Made by a program: the position numbers and the translations under genes
The notes under the pieces: generated by a model
Seen by the model: the letters and a program-made list of their open reading frames with translations, nothing else
Told to the model about the DNA's origin: nothing
Databases searched by the model: none
In this document: one piece after another, positions 20,597 to 32,059 of the stretch
Layout: every line of letters begins with the position of its first letter
Position numbering within the stretch: the stretch's first letter is position 1
Assembly (NCBI GenBank): GCA_021018995.1
Contig: CM037586.1
Span: 152,810,060-152,874,059 of the forward strand
DNA length: 64,000 nucleotides
Reading direction: 5' to 3'
Source: Chloranthus sessilifolius
Taxonomy: Eukaryota > Streptophyta > Magnoliopsida > Chloranthales > Chloranthaceae

Positions 20597-21700
20597 GTGG
20601 TGCCTTGGCGATTGCTCTATGATGATCTCCACTCCCCCCGATGGTCTCACAGATGGCCCAACAATTCTCCATTGTTGGTTTCAAAGTTGATCCTTTAGAG
20701 GGTCCAATCAAAATTCCAAAATGTATATCGCATATGCTCTTTGCTAATGTTCCTCGGTTCATTCTGCCATTGGCATCAGGTTGACAATTGGTTGTAAAAA
20801 TCCCATAACTTTATTGGCAAAACCTATCTGCAAAGTTGTGTGCTGCCCGCTTAATGATGGGATTATAGGTATTGAAAATGATGATATTGATAAATAAAGT
20901 ACACTGTTTTGATAGAAAATGTTACACATCTCAAAATTTATCAATTGTGTTAAAACATATACAGTTAAACCAAACAATAAATCACACTACAAGAGATAAA
21001 ATTGAACCAGCATATTAAGGATATTACAAGTTTTTCTAGGAAATTAAGCAACATAAATAAGGTAGAATCATTGTCCATCTAGACCGTCTCTAAACAAGCG
21101 TTAATGAGTGTATTTTTATTTTTTTAAGGAAAAAAAACTGGCCAAAGTATTTGGCATGCTAATTAATTATGGTCGAGTCAAAAATTCAAGGCAGTAATTA
21201 GTATGTACTAATAATATTTTTCATATAGGTCAAGAAAATGTTACTTAAAGTACGCCAAGAATAATTTCGGAAGATAAATCATGATGGCAGCACTTCGATA
21301 TTGTATGTTTATTTAGGATTGCTTTTTCTAAAGAAATTTCGTTTTGTAATTCTTCAATTAAACCGTCCTCCAGTTAAGCCTTTTGGACAACGAACCTCCA
21401 TTTTTCCAGCTGTGCTAATTTAGGACTCCTCGAGATTTTTCCATGATGCATATTTTCTTTTCTCAATCTACTTACAAATTTTAGTATAACATACCACATC
21501 TTCAACAGCCAATATTGGATTTACCATTAGCAACAAATCTCTTATACAGATATCTTCAAACAGAAAAAGAGGGGGGAAAAGGTTTAATGAAACTCAATTT
21601 ACAAACCAGTGTCATCCACAAAACAAAAAACCCTATAAAGAAAATGATACTTCCAGAACTAGTACATTCTAAGTGGATAATCAAGAAACAAACATTAATA
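20597..21700. other. Host-like intron/intergenic DNA next to the CCZ1 exon
   Basis: No certain gene. Lower GC and few repeat hallmarks suggest non-mobile host DNA, most simply intron 1 of the CCZ1 gene. A 218-bp minus-strand ORF at 20759-20977 is open but matches nothing I recognise. I looked for the second CCZ1 exon here and did not find it. Confidence 0.4.
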
Positions 21701-21705
21701 AGTAC

Positions 21706-21887
21706 CTTGTAAATGTGATAAGTCCTTCACTGAGTCCTATCACAGAAAGTTGCATTGAAAGAGGGGAATCGGAGGGAAAGAAAAATAATATCTTGTCAAG
21801 CTCCTGCCCTTCATGTTGTCCCCTTCTCAAGTCAAAAACACAAAACTGAATCCCCTCACTGACCGTGGCAGGGGATGACGAGCCCAT
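21706..21887 (-). CDS. CCZ1: First coding exon of CCZ1 (vacuolar fusion protein)
   Basis: CCZ1 pairs with MON1 to form the guanine-nucleotide exchange factor that activates Rab7 on late endosomes and vacuoles. The exon starts at ATG (21887) and encodes an N-terminus with FCVFDLRRGQHEGQELDKIL and then SVIGLSEGLITFTR, nearly identical to the CCZ1 start I remember from Arabidopsis (longin-type domain 1). The reading frame is open throughout, and it ends at a good splice donor (ACAAG|GTACTT, 21706/21705) after ITFTR. Upstream, TTTGCTTTTAAG|G near 21905 could be the acceptor of a 5' UTR intron. The next exon (expected SPEAACEVIE-like) is not found in this window; the sequence to the left is full of transposons. 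So it is either the 5' end of a gene with a very long intron or a stranded fragment. Confidence 0.85.
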
Positions 21888-22600
21888 TATGGAGTCTTTT
21901 AGTGTCTGAACCTTAAAAGCAAAAAATAACAAGAAGTAAGCTAAACAACAAAGGAGTGTATCTTTGTATGCAATTCAATTTAAGATATTACCATAGTCAA
22001 ACAAGTGAGAAATTTGAAACGCTTTAGATCAAATAAATTGAACCAGTACCATCTTAAGGATAACTTTCAAATGGCTAAAAAGTTATTTATTAAGATGGAA
22101 TGTAAATATAGTATCATCATCGTCATATGTAATTATAATTAGCATAGACCAATACATTTTGTCTACTAAGAGTTCATTAATAAGTGTTAACTAGTCATTC
22201 CAATTCAGAAGTACTGTACATAAGTGCATTAGCTATGGCATACTCTTCCTCCCGTCCAGAATTTGGAGAAAATTCTCTCAATACGATTAGGCAAGTGTGA
22301 CCCAAAGATGATAAAGAACCATACCAGTTTCTCAAGTATGGGTACACAATCTCTAATCTATGCACAGGTTGAAGATATCAGTGCTTTTGATACCATTTCA
22401 ATCGCTGTTTCTCAAGTTTCTCCGCTGCCTCTTCTCTTTTACCTCCTATTTCATCTTTTTCTCTTGAAAGAAAACGGGTTATCTTAGGGTTAGCAGTTGG
22501 TTTGGGGGGCTCAGTTGTTTAGCTATTTCATTTGCTGGTTTTGGGTACATGTTTTTGATGGGTTTTCTGGAAAAATAATAAAAGACAACAAGAGATACAA
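21888..22600 (-). promoter_or_regulatory. Probable 5' UTR, leader intron and promoter side of CCZ1
   Basis: On the minus strand, a purine-rich leader at about 22400-22480 (GAGAAGAGGCAGCGGAGAAA-like) is followed by a possible donor (ATG|GTATCA, ~22393). It could join the acceptor near 21905 just ahead of the CCZ1 start. No TATA box is obvious. The assignment rests only on position and splice-like motifs. Confidence 0.35.
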
Positions 22601-22639
22601 GTTTATTTAAATCGATTAAATAAATAAAAAGGTGTGGTT

Positions 22640-22914
22640 AGTGCCTTCGTCGGAGGAGAGCTTTCAAGGCCAGTGTTTCTGAGTGTTTGGATAAGTGTAA
22701 GGTGTATGGTATTGAGGAACCCATAGAAGAGACGTTTGATTTCGATCCCACTTTTTTTTATAAATGGTTTAGTTTATTAGGGCTTTATTGGAGAGGCCTT
22801 CGCTATTAAGAAGATGAACTGGAATGCCTACGAGCAACTCAAGATCTTAGAAGGTAATAAATAAAAATTAAATTAACAAATCCTTTATTTCGTTTTGCAC
22901 ATTTGAAATCGAAT
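22640..22914. other. Possible unidentified exon (+) beside the CCZ1 promoter
   Basis: On + at about 22690-22856 the frames read CKVYGIEEPIEETFDFDP and later FAIKKMNWNAYEQLKILE, the latter ending at a donor-like AAG|GTAATAA. It does not look like a mobile element and may be the edge of a divergent host gene, but frames differ and I recognise no family. Confidence 0.25.
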
Positions 22915-24067
22915 CAAACAGTGGGGTATGGTTCTTGTTGATTGACCAAATCACCCATGTTTTTCAATATGCAGACGACACTGTTCCTTTTGGTAGGGCA
23001 GACGTGACTGAGTTCTAAGCGTACACGGAGGTTCTCACAATTTACGAAGCAGTATCGGGCCAGCGGATTAGCCTGCACAAATTGGCAGTTTATGGGATTG
23101 GAGATGGTGACCAGTTGATGACCGATATTGCTGCTACAGTGCTACGGTGGGTAGCGAGATCAAGGCCCTCCCAATCACATATTTGGCCCTCCCAATCACA
23201 TATTTGGGTCTTCCTCTTGGGCTTGGCTGACCTTCAGCCAGGGGTTGGGAACCGTGGTTTGAAGGTTTGATCGAAGGCTGTCTTCCTGGTCGGGGAAACT
23301 CTTCAATAGCGGGGGTCGCCTCCTCCTCGTCAAATCTGTCCTAGCGAGTCTGCTGGTTTTCTTCATGTCCATGTTCAAATGTCCAGCGGGTGTAACCTAT
23401 AGATTGGAACAAATCCAAAGGGACTTTTTATGAGAGAGGCCAGGGTTAGACAAGAGGTACCATCTGGTAAACTAGGACACTTATCAACTCCTGGTCAGTT
23501 ATGGTGGATTGGGTATCCGTTCTCTGAGATGGGTTAACAATGCTCTTCTGGGAAAGTGGTTTTGGTGGGCTGGCCTAGAGAGAGAGAGAAAGAGAGAGAG
23601 CCTAAGGTTGTCAATCTTCGCAGATAAGTATGGTCATCTGGAAGGCAACTGGGGAATTAATGTTGTGGATTACAGACACTTCTCAGCATGGTGGAATGGT
23701 ATATGTGGGACTTGGCCCTCTTTCTATCGATGAGTGCGGCTCAGTTGGGGAGACAGCAGTCGCATTTGGTTCTAGGAAAACCCTTGGGTGGAGTCCAAAT
23801 CGCTCAAAGACTTGTTTCCGACCATCTTTAGCATCGCGGCGGACTCACTCGGAGTGGTGGCAAGCTTTTTCTCGGATTCCGAAGGGGGGATAAGTTGGGA
23901 TTTGGTCATCAGGAGGTTTCTTAAAGAGGAGGAATCTCCTTTCCTTCGCCTGTTGGGAGTGTTGTATGGGGCTAAAAAAAATCATACCCGAGTTGATGCC
24001 AAGATATTGGTGTCGAGTAAGAACGAGGTTTTTAGCACCAGGTCTTACTACCGGATGTTGTCATATC
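22915..24067 (+). pseudogene. L1-type LINE, segment 1 (reverse transcriptase end)
   Basis: A 5'-truncated LINE begins inside the reverse transcriptase domain. FQYADDTVPFG, the YADD catalytic box, is at about 22965; AVSGQRISLHKL and an LGLPLG-like stretch follow. LGIRSLRWVNNALLGKW (~23505) and DLVIRRFLKEEESPFLRLLG (~23898) are the connection region before the zf-RVT domain. Several stops and frame changes are present, for example an in-frame TAA after DVTEF near 23018. The reading is cut at 24067 by the Copia element, whose ATATC duplication is at 24063-24067. The closest relative in the window is the antisense LINE at 37-41 kb (AVSGQRVNLLKSSVSGI). Confidence 0.85.
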
Positions 24068-26225
24068 TGTTGGATATTTTAAACGTTTTATGAATTTCAG
24101 CTTTGTTTTTTTACTTTGTGGATAGTCCCACATCGCGTAACCCAAATTTTGGGTTTGGATTATATGGTGAAGCCTTGTCCCAAGGTTTGTAGCCTTCACC
24201 CAGGGGGCACTGCACGGGTGTGTTATTCGATGAAAAGAAGTACCCCATGACAGTAGCATGCAGCTCCTCATGCTGTCCCATACCATACAAGGATCGCTGA
24301 CATACTGAACCAAGCCCGCCATTGTGTGTGGTCCATACGACCAGCACACATCCGCATCAGGCCCTCAGCTATAGTACACCACGGTGTCCCACGTAGCCCA
24401 CGAGTGCCCTGAGGTTGCAGACCCATATGCACCGCGACGCGTAGCGCGAGGCCATAGGGCAACCTCGCCTTAGGTGACACACGGCATCGTCGTAGCGACG
24501 TTCTAGGCCCACCCTTCCAGACCTAGAAGACCTATGCGCCCCTCCAACAACGCAAGACCCCATGTGTAGGGAAATAGCTCCACAGCTCCCTTCCCCCAAG
24601 TATGGTTTAAACACCACCTTGGGTCATCCAGTAGAAGAACCTCAAACCTATTGATTTGACATACCACCATGGCACACGAACCTCTGCTAGTGGCACACAG
24701 TGTCATTGTCCACACCAACACGCCCTTTGAGTCCCGCATCATCTACCCATGCGACTGTGTCGCACCGTGTTGCGACCATGTCGCATCCGTGTCGCATGCC
24801 CTCTTGGCACCACATGGCGCGCCCTCATAGCACCAGAATGTTGCTTGCCTTCTTGGCACCACATCACGTGCCTCATGGCACCAAGACGTCGCGTGCCTTC
24901 CTGGCACCACGTCGCATGCCCCTACGCTGAGCATTGGGGAAGCAACTATCCCTCACGCGTCTAGTCACCACACTAGATTGCTGCTTAGCTCGAGTCACCA
25001 TCGCACCATGCATAAGGGGAACACGCACGCACCGCAAAGCCACGTGCTAGCCAAACGCACAACTCCAAGGCCACCATGTCTGGCTGTTGGTAGCCAAAGT
25101 AATAACACCGTGACATCCTCCCCTACTCCATAAGGTCAATGTCCTCGTTGACGCAATATCTCGTGGGACAGACCATGCCACTCAGCTAGCTCCAAGGTAC
25201 GCCCGCCTTCTCGCTAGCAAAAAGCCCATCTCTAAGGCCCTCATGCCTTCTCGCTGGCATGCAAAGTAATGACGTCGTCACATCCTCCCCTACTCCATAA
25301 CGACAGCGTCCCGGTGATGCAATATTTCAAGGGAAGGACCACGCCACTTCCTCCAATCTGGCAGTGCCAACACCGTTGCTGATACCAAGACCCGCACCAA
25401 TTCCTCGACCTCTGTCTTCACCCCATGCAAAGTATCACTGAGTCACTTTTCTCATAGTGCACTCACGTGCGACACTTAGAGTCTCACACTAAGTCAGCCT
25501 ATCTCACGCTCGTGTGTGGCCCTCGTCACCAACACACATAGTATTCGGATCCTCTGGCCAACATGCTCTACAAAGTCCCACGTCGCATACTCATGCCGAC
25601 GTGTTCCACAAAAACCTAGCCCTGAGGTATTTGTTCGCTTAGTTCAGCACCAACGCAATCCATCACTATGCCATGCACCTAGCATTGTGATCACGGCTCG
25701 CTCTAGTACCTTGACACCACGTGTCTACACCCAAGAGTTCGCCCACCAAATACTGCCTTCGAAACATCTTAGTACATTGGCTAAGCCTTCGCAACTCTGT
25801 TTCATAAGCTTGCCTTCGGCTCAACCTAACTACAAGGTCCTCTCACCTTCCTTCTAGTTGATCAAATGTGCATCTCTATGCACTAGGATCGTGACTCCGT
25901 CACAGATCGCACCACTTGATTTCTATAAAAGGAATCCGAAACCACAGTTTTTACCATTGTATTTTATATCTTTTCTTCCTGTTTTTGAAGATTATTTCAG
26001 AGTCTCGCAATATTTAGTGTTCTGGTGGCATGATCAGATTCGCCAAATCTATCACAAGAATACACAACCATTTCGTTGTATCCTGGAACCAATTTGTTGG
26101 TAACCTAATGGTGACCACTTGATTGTAGTTGTAGGGGCAAATATTGGTTTAAAGACAACAATATTCCTCGTGCCTCGAACCGAATCAGTGTATTTCTTCG
26201 CTCAATCCTTATCAATTTTCCAACA
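24068..26225 (+). repeat. 5' LTR of the Copia element
   Basis: 2,158 bp, TGTTGGATAT...TTTTCCAACA. The first ~143 bp (to ~24210) and the last ~310 bp (from ~25915) match the 3' LTR. A TATA box (TATAAAAG) lies at 25924-25931. The middle ~1.7 kb is GC-rich and absent from the 3' LTR. Confidence 0.88.
24211..25905. repeat. GC-rich block unique to the 5' Copia LTR, with internal repeats
   Basis: No gene; ORFs on both strands are chance products of GC-rich DNA. Near 24790-24920 a ~45-bp unit with TGGCACCACRT-like words repeats about four times. Two copies of a ~190-bp segment containing CATCCTCCCCTACTCCATAA occur at about 25108 and 25283. On the minus strand that phrase resembles the polypurine tract and LTR start of some Gypsy elements. 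Confidence 0.55.
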
Positions 26226-26241
26226 ATTTTAAACCAATATT
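26140..26241. other. Self-complementary 14-mers around the 5' LTR end of the Copia element
   Basis: AATATTGGTTTAAA at 26140-26153, in the last 90 bp of the LTR, is the exact reverse complement of TTTAAACCAATATT at 26228-26241, which starts two bases past the LTR end where the primer-binding site should be. The LTR copy of the 14-mer is also present in the 3' LTR (31367-31380). No match to initiator tRNA-Met 3' sequence is seen at the LTR edge. Confidence 0.8.
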
Positions 26242-26900
26242 ATGGCCCATATCACAGCCTCGACTACTCCCACGTTCCCCAACAACATCCACAAATTGGA
26301 CAATTTCGATGGTTCGGACTTCAAAAGGTGGCAACAAAAATTACATTTTCTGTTGACCACATTGAAAGTTGTGTACGTCCTCACAAATTTGTGCCCGACT
26401 ATTGCCGAATCATAAACTCTCAATGAAGGTTGTAAAAAGCAGAAATGGGAAGAAGACGACTACACTTGCAAGGGCTACATTCTCAATACATTGTTGGATT
26501 CGTTGTTCGACGTCTACCACGCCTACAACAGTTCGCATGAACTCGGGGATGCACTTGAAAATAAATACAAAACTGAAGATACAGGGTATAATTCTTACAT
26601 TATCAGCCAATTTTTTAATTTTAAGATGGTCGATGATAAACTCATTCTTAGCCAAGTGCATGATTTTCAAGTTTTTATTAACTATTTGATTGCTAATGGT
26701 TCTCATTTCGATGAGGATTTTCTAGTTGGTGCAGTAATCGCTAAATTGCCCCCATCATGGAAGGATTATCGAAAAACCCTTAATCATAATAATGAGAAGA
26801 CTTCTATGGAAGATCATCTCCTTCATTTACGTATTGAGGAAGAATCCCGACTTAGGGACAATACAGAAGATCACATTGATATTGCATCAAAGGCACACTA
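26242..26900 (+). pseudogene. gag of the Copia element
   Basis: Starts MAHITASTTPTFPNN and contains LDNFDGSDFKRWQQKLHF, the plant Copia gag (UBN2-type) signature, then YILNTLLDSLFDVYHAY and LPPSWKDYRKTL. A knuckle-like CYHYGKLRHFKQ follows at about 27010. The fossil has several breaks. Confidence 0.85.
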
Positions 26901-27079
26901 GGTTGAGTCTAAGGTTGTTAGTGGACCATCAAAGAAAAGGAAGAGAGGATATTCTCACTCCAAGGAGAATAAAAAATTTGCCAAGATCATGGTACAGAAG
27001 AATGGTGGATGCTACCACTATGGGAAACTCAGGCATTTCAAACAGGGTTATCGCCTCTTCAAGAAATTGAAGAGTCAAG

Positions 27080-30000
27080 CGAATGCAGTAGAAGAGAAAA
27101 ATAACTTTGTAGTCATTCTCTCGGAAGTCAATATGATTGGTGACATCAATGAATGGTGAATCGACACGGGTGCCACAAAACATGTGTAATAATCGTGACA
27201 TGTTTGCGACGTATAAAAAAACTGACGATGATTAAGATCTCTTCATTGGGAACTCATCTACGGCAAAGATCATAGGACGTGAGAAAGTGAAATTAAACTT
27301 CACGTCCGAAAAAGTCGTGACACTCATTAATGTGCTCCATATACCTGAAATTCGCAAGAATCTTGTATCAGGTGGTTTACTAATCAAGCATGGTTTCAAA
27401 CTTGTATTTGAGTCGGATAAGTTTATCTTATCCAAGAATAGTGAATTTATTAGAAAAGGATAAGTCATGGGAGGCATGTTCAAACTGAATGTAACTGATC
27501 AAATCAATGAAATCTCTCCTTACTCGGCCTCTCTTTCTAATTTATGGCATGATAGATTAGGACATTTCATTTGTAGATCTATGAAATGCATGGCTAGCTT
27601 AGATCTAATTCCCAAACATGAATTTTTTTATAGTGGTGCCTGTAATGTATGTGCTAAGATCAAAATTACTAGGAAGCCCTTTCTTAGTATTGTGAGAAAT
27701 TTGTGCTTATTAGATCAAGTATACAGTGATATTTGCAATTTAAATAATATTCCTACTAGAGAGAAGCAGTATTTTATCACTTTTATAGACGATTTTTCAG
27801 GATATGCTCATATATATTTATTAAATACTAAAAATGAGGCATTTGAAAATTTTAAAATATATAAAGCTTTAGTAGAAAATCAATTAAATAAAAGAATAAA
27901 AGTCATTAGATCTGATAGGGGTGGAGAATACATATCAAATGAGTTCTCCGAATTCTGTGAAGTACAAGGAATTCGTCATGACGTTGACGGCACAACAAAA
28001 CGAAGTTGGCGAAAGAAAAAATAGAACATTAGTAGAAATGACTAATGCAATGTTGGTCAATGCTAATTTAAAAAAAAAAAATTATAGGGTGAAGAGTTGT
28101 TAACAGCTAGTCATATTTTGAATAGAATTCCACATAAGAAAACTCTAACTACACCATATGACCATTGAAAGAATAGAAAACCTAGTTTAACCTATTTTAA
28201 AGTGTGGGAGTATAGGGCACTTGTTAGATTAGTAGATCCTAAGAGACTTAAGATTGGTCTTAGGACTATTGAGTGTGCATTTGTTGGTTATGCACAAAAT
28301 AGTAAGGCTTACAGATTTCTAGTTATGGAATATATTGACAATATAGATAAAAATATTATAATAGAATCTAGAGATGTTATATTCTATGAATCTATGTTTA
28401 CTACTTTGTCTAATAAATTAAATGATGAAAGTCAAACTTATGAAGATGGAAAATCTTCTAAATCGATATTATTGAATCTTCGAGTGATGAAGAAGTCATC
28501 ATTAAACTTAGAAGAAGTAAACGTCAACGATTTGAAACTAATCTTTCAAAAGACTATTATATCTATCTTATTGAAGGGAATAGGAAGAAAAGTACAAAGA
28601 AACATTTATGTCTAAATGTAGAAGATGATCCTATAATTTTTTACGATGTCATGAAATCTAGGGATAGTGTCTTTTGGAAGAAAGCTATCAATGATGAAAT
28701 GGACTCCATAATGGGAAACAAAACGTGAAAATTAGTAGATTTGCCCGAAGGATCTAAACTCATAATGGGTAGATAGATATTTAAAAGAAAATTTAGAACG
28801 GATGGAACTATAGAGAAATTTATGGCAAAATTGGTTGCCAAAGGATATAGACAAAAAGGTGTTGACTAATTTGACACGTACGCACCCGTTGCTAGAATTT
28901 CCACTATAAGACTTCTAATTGCCTTAGCTTCTATACACAAGTTAGAAATTCATCAAATGGATGTTAAAACCGCTTTCTTAAATGGTGATTTAAAAGAAGA
29001 GGTCTATATGGAACAACCAGAAGGGTTTGTTCTACTTGGACAAAAAAAGAAAATATATAAACTTATTAAATCTGTACATAAGTTAAAGCAAGCACCAAAA
29101 TAGTGGCATGAAAAGTTTGATACTACCATTACTAAATTTGGATTCAAAACTAATGAAGCCAACAAATGTATGTATTATAAATTTTCTAATAATCATGGTG
29201 TTATAATATGTCTTTATGTAGATGATTAACTTATTTTTTGAGCTAATTTAGAAGTTATTTTGGAAACTAAAAACTTTTTAAGTTTATCTTTTAGAATGAA
29301 AGACATGGAAAATGCGGATATAATTTTGGGAATCAAAATTGTGAGAAATAAGAATAAGCTAACTCTAACTCAATCTCATTATGTTGAAAAGATTTAATTA
29401 CTTTGATTTGAAACCTGTCAATACACCTTTGGATATTAATATTAAATCAATTAAAAATAATGGGAATGTGTGCAAAAGTTAGAATATGCAAGGGTTATTA
29501 GTAGCCTTATGTATGTAATGCATTGTACAAGGTCGAACATTGCATTTGCGGGAAGTTAAGTAAATTTACAAGTAACCCTAGTTCAGTTCATTGGAATGTC
29601 ATTTCTCATGTTTTTAGATATTTAAAAGGTACTATTGATTATGGTTTGCATTTTACTGGATATCCTCATGTGTTAAAAGGATATAGCGATTCAAGCTGGA
29701 TATCTGATACGGAAGAATCAAAATCCACAAGCGAATAGATATTCAATTTTAGAGGAGCTGTGAAATCATGGGGATCAAAGAAGCAAACTTGCAATACACA
29801 TTACACTATGGAATCAGAATTCATTGCTTTAGCAGCAAGTGGAAAAGAAGCGGAATGGTTAAGGAATTTACTAATAGAAATTCCACTTATGACTAAACCA
29901 TTGTCATCAATCTCTATACATTGTGATAGTGAAGCAACACTATCAAAGGCTTATAATCAAACCTATAATGAAAAAAATAAACACATTGGTGTAAAACATA

Positions 30001-30135
30001 GCTATGTAAAACAATTACTTAGAGATGGAATAATCTCAGTAATTAGAGTTAGGTATGCGGAAAACATGGTGGATTCGTTTACTAAAAGACTTGAAGGAGA
30101 TGGAATTCATAAGACATCAATCGGGGTAGGTTTAA
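27080..30135 (+). pseudogene. Protease, integrase, reverse transcriptase and RNase H region of the Copia element
   Basis: The protease is marked by a DTGATKHV motif (~27165). The GAG-pre-integrase region (LWHDRLGHF, ~27543) leads to the integrase core (VYSDICNLNNIP; then FIDDFSGYAHIYLL, ~27785; then IRSDRGGEY, ~27908). Reverse transcriptase starts near 28660 (WKKAINDEMDSI), with VDVKTAFLNG-like HQMDVKTAFLNGDL (~28955) and the catalytic YVDD region near 29218. RNase H ends the region (HYTMESEFIALAASGKEAEW, ~29800; TKRLEGDGIHK, ~30080). The region has many breaks. Confidence 0.88.
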
Positions 30136-30747
30136 AGCCATTAAACCTAAACAACCACTTACGATGGAAACCCTACCTAATATTTGTTTAATCAATGTTT
30201 TAATTCAAAAGGAAAAACAAGTCATAAATACGTGGTGGCTAAAGTGGCTAAAGGGCACTACATTGATAAGAAATAAATCTCATATACATCCTAGGAATGA
30301 TAGTGTTTCAACTGTAATGGATAAGAGGAGGTTGAGCGTTACTCTTAAAAGTCCTATAACACTATGTATTAAGATGTTAAAATTACATGGACATCTCTTA
30401 TAGGTCTACCTATATAAATGTGAGGGTGGAGCCGCTTTCAATAAGACATGACTTTATCTCATAAACACTTACGAAAACCAAGGTAGCAGCATAGGGCATA
30501 AATGTGCTAACCTATTTATTAAACACCAAATATGTGAAATGTGTGGAATAGTTCCGGTTTGTCGTATAAGAAAATTAGTTTAAGACTTAGTTTCACTAAA
30601 GACCTTGGTAAACCTAGAATTATTTTCACTGAAGTGAAAATTCATGTCTGTAAGACATTTTCATTTATGCATATATTTCTGGTTTTGCTCTGCTTTAAAT
30701 CTTTAAAATAGTGGGGGATTGTTGGATATTTTAAAATAGTGGGTGAT
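30136..30747 (+). other. 3' untranslated segment and polypurine tract of the Copia element
   Basis: Non-coding between RNase H and the 3' LTR. The polypurine tract AGTGGGGGAT (about 30709-30718) is followed by a copy of the LTR start, TGTTGGATATTTTAAA (30719-), then a second tract AGTGGGTGAT and the LTR proper at 30748, so the tract and LTR edge are tandemly duplicated. Confidence 0.7.
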
Positions 30748-31451
30748 TGTTGGATAGTTTAAAAATTTTGTGAATTTCAGCTTTGTTTTTTACTTTGTGG
30801 ATAGTCCCACATCATGTAACCCAAATTTTGGGTTTGGGTTATATGGTGAAGCCTTCGCTCAAGGCTTATAGCCTTCACCCAGGGGGCACCGACTTTTGTG
30901 GTTTCCACCGCCATGCACCTTGTCAGTCACACACGCGCGCACCAGGCCGGGTCGGGTCGGGACGGGCACGGCACGAGCACGTGTACGTGACATGGCGTGG
31001 CCGTGCATGTGGTTATTAATTTTTTGGGCAGAAGTATAACAGTTTTTAACCCCAAGTTTGAATAGTTTACCGTTTGATTTATTACCGTTTAACTTTTTTA
31101 AACCGTTCGTTTGTAACCATTGTGTCCATTCGGTTATTTTAAACGGATGTGTCTTTTTGCGAATCGGTGCAATCACACCTCTTGATTTCTGTAAAAGAAC
31201 CTGAGACGACAATTTTTACCATTGCATTTTATATCTTTCCTTCCTGTTTTGGTAGCGTTATCAAATTCGCCAAATCTATCAAGAAAATACACAGCCGGTT
31301 TGTTGTATTCTGAAACCAGTTTGTCGGTAACCTGTTGGTGACCACTTGATTGTAGTGGGAGGGGCAAATATTGGTTTAAAGACACGATATTCCTCGTGCC
31401 TTGAACCGGATCAGTGTATTTCTTTGTTCAATCCTTATCAATTTTCCAACA
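30748..31451 (+). repeat. 3' LTR of the Copia element
   Basis: 704 bp, TGTTGGATAG...TTTTCCAACA, then ATATC. The central part (about 30890-31170), with GGGTCGGGTCGGGACGGG and AACCGTTTAAC-like words, has no counterpart in the 5' LTR. Confidence 0.9.
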
Positions 31452-31456
31452 ATATC

Positions 31457-31817
31457 GGCCCCTGATAAGGTGCGAATGGTCTAGTTTGTGGAAGGTAGTT
31501 GCTCCCCCCAAAGTCAATTTTTTTATGTGGACTTTGCTTAAAGAGAAGATTTTCATGATTGACCAGCTAATCCGAAGGGGAAAGATATTCAGAATTTGTG
31601 TGCCATGTGTCTTCAATTGGAGGACTCGGTATCTCACCTCTTTCTTCATTGTTGGGTGGATCATAAGATTTGGGGGGCGTTATCCTTAAGTCATTTGATA
31701 TGCTCCGGGCCTGCCCTTCTTCAATTTCTTAGCAGTTTTTTACTTCATCTAAGGTGTGCTTTGGGGGCCAGCTAGGAGCTTTCTGGAGGGTCGGGTTCTT
31801 CGCGGTGGTTTGGAGCA
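31457..31817 (+). pseudogene. L1-type LINE, segment 2 (zf-RVT region)
   Basis: Continues the LINE after the Copia insertion. SLWKVVAPPKVNFFMWTLLK (~31482) and MIDQLIRRGK (~31555), then cysteine-bearing CVPCVFNW, are the zf-RVT domain found after plant L1 reverse transcriptases; the antisense LINE has the same phrases (FVWTVCEEKILTRDQLIRRGK). It ends at AVVWSIW, cut by the solo LTR at 31823. Confidence 0.85.
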
Positions 31818-32059
31818 TTTGGTGTAACGACTGAGGTTTTTCGTTATTTAGTCCTTAATTATTTGCTAGATTTGTAATTATGAGTAGTTTGATTAATTAA
31901 TTGTTACGCATAAATGTAATGCGTACTTTATTTTATAATGACTCATGATAATTAATTAATCTAATTAATATACCCTAAACGCTCTTAAATATGTGTTAGT
32001 AATAATTGGGGTGCGTTTAGTAATGTTTAATGGACTTTTAAAACATGTTAGTAAATTAA

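Larger units (their letters stand above)
24068..31451 (+). mobile_element. Copia LTR retrotransposon inserted in the LINE, broken
   Basis: A 7.4-kb element bounded by TGTTGG...CCAACA with a perfect 5-bp duplication ATATC (24063-24067, 31452-31456). Order is 5' LTR, gag, protease, integrase, reverse transcriptase, RNase H, 3' LTR, which is the Copia order. Coding parts are present but broken at well over ten points, so it is an old copy. The two LTRs share both ends but have unrelated central blocks (2,158 versus 704 bp). The primer-binding region does not look like the usual tRNA type. Confidence 0.93.

Noticed and set aside
24111-24964. Several overlapping ORFs on both strands
   Set aside because: Chance ORFs in the GC-rich repeat block of the Copia LTR; no family match and mutual overlap.
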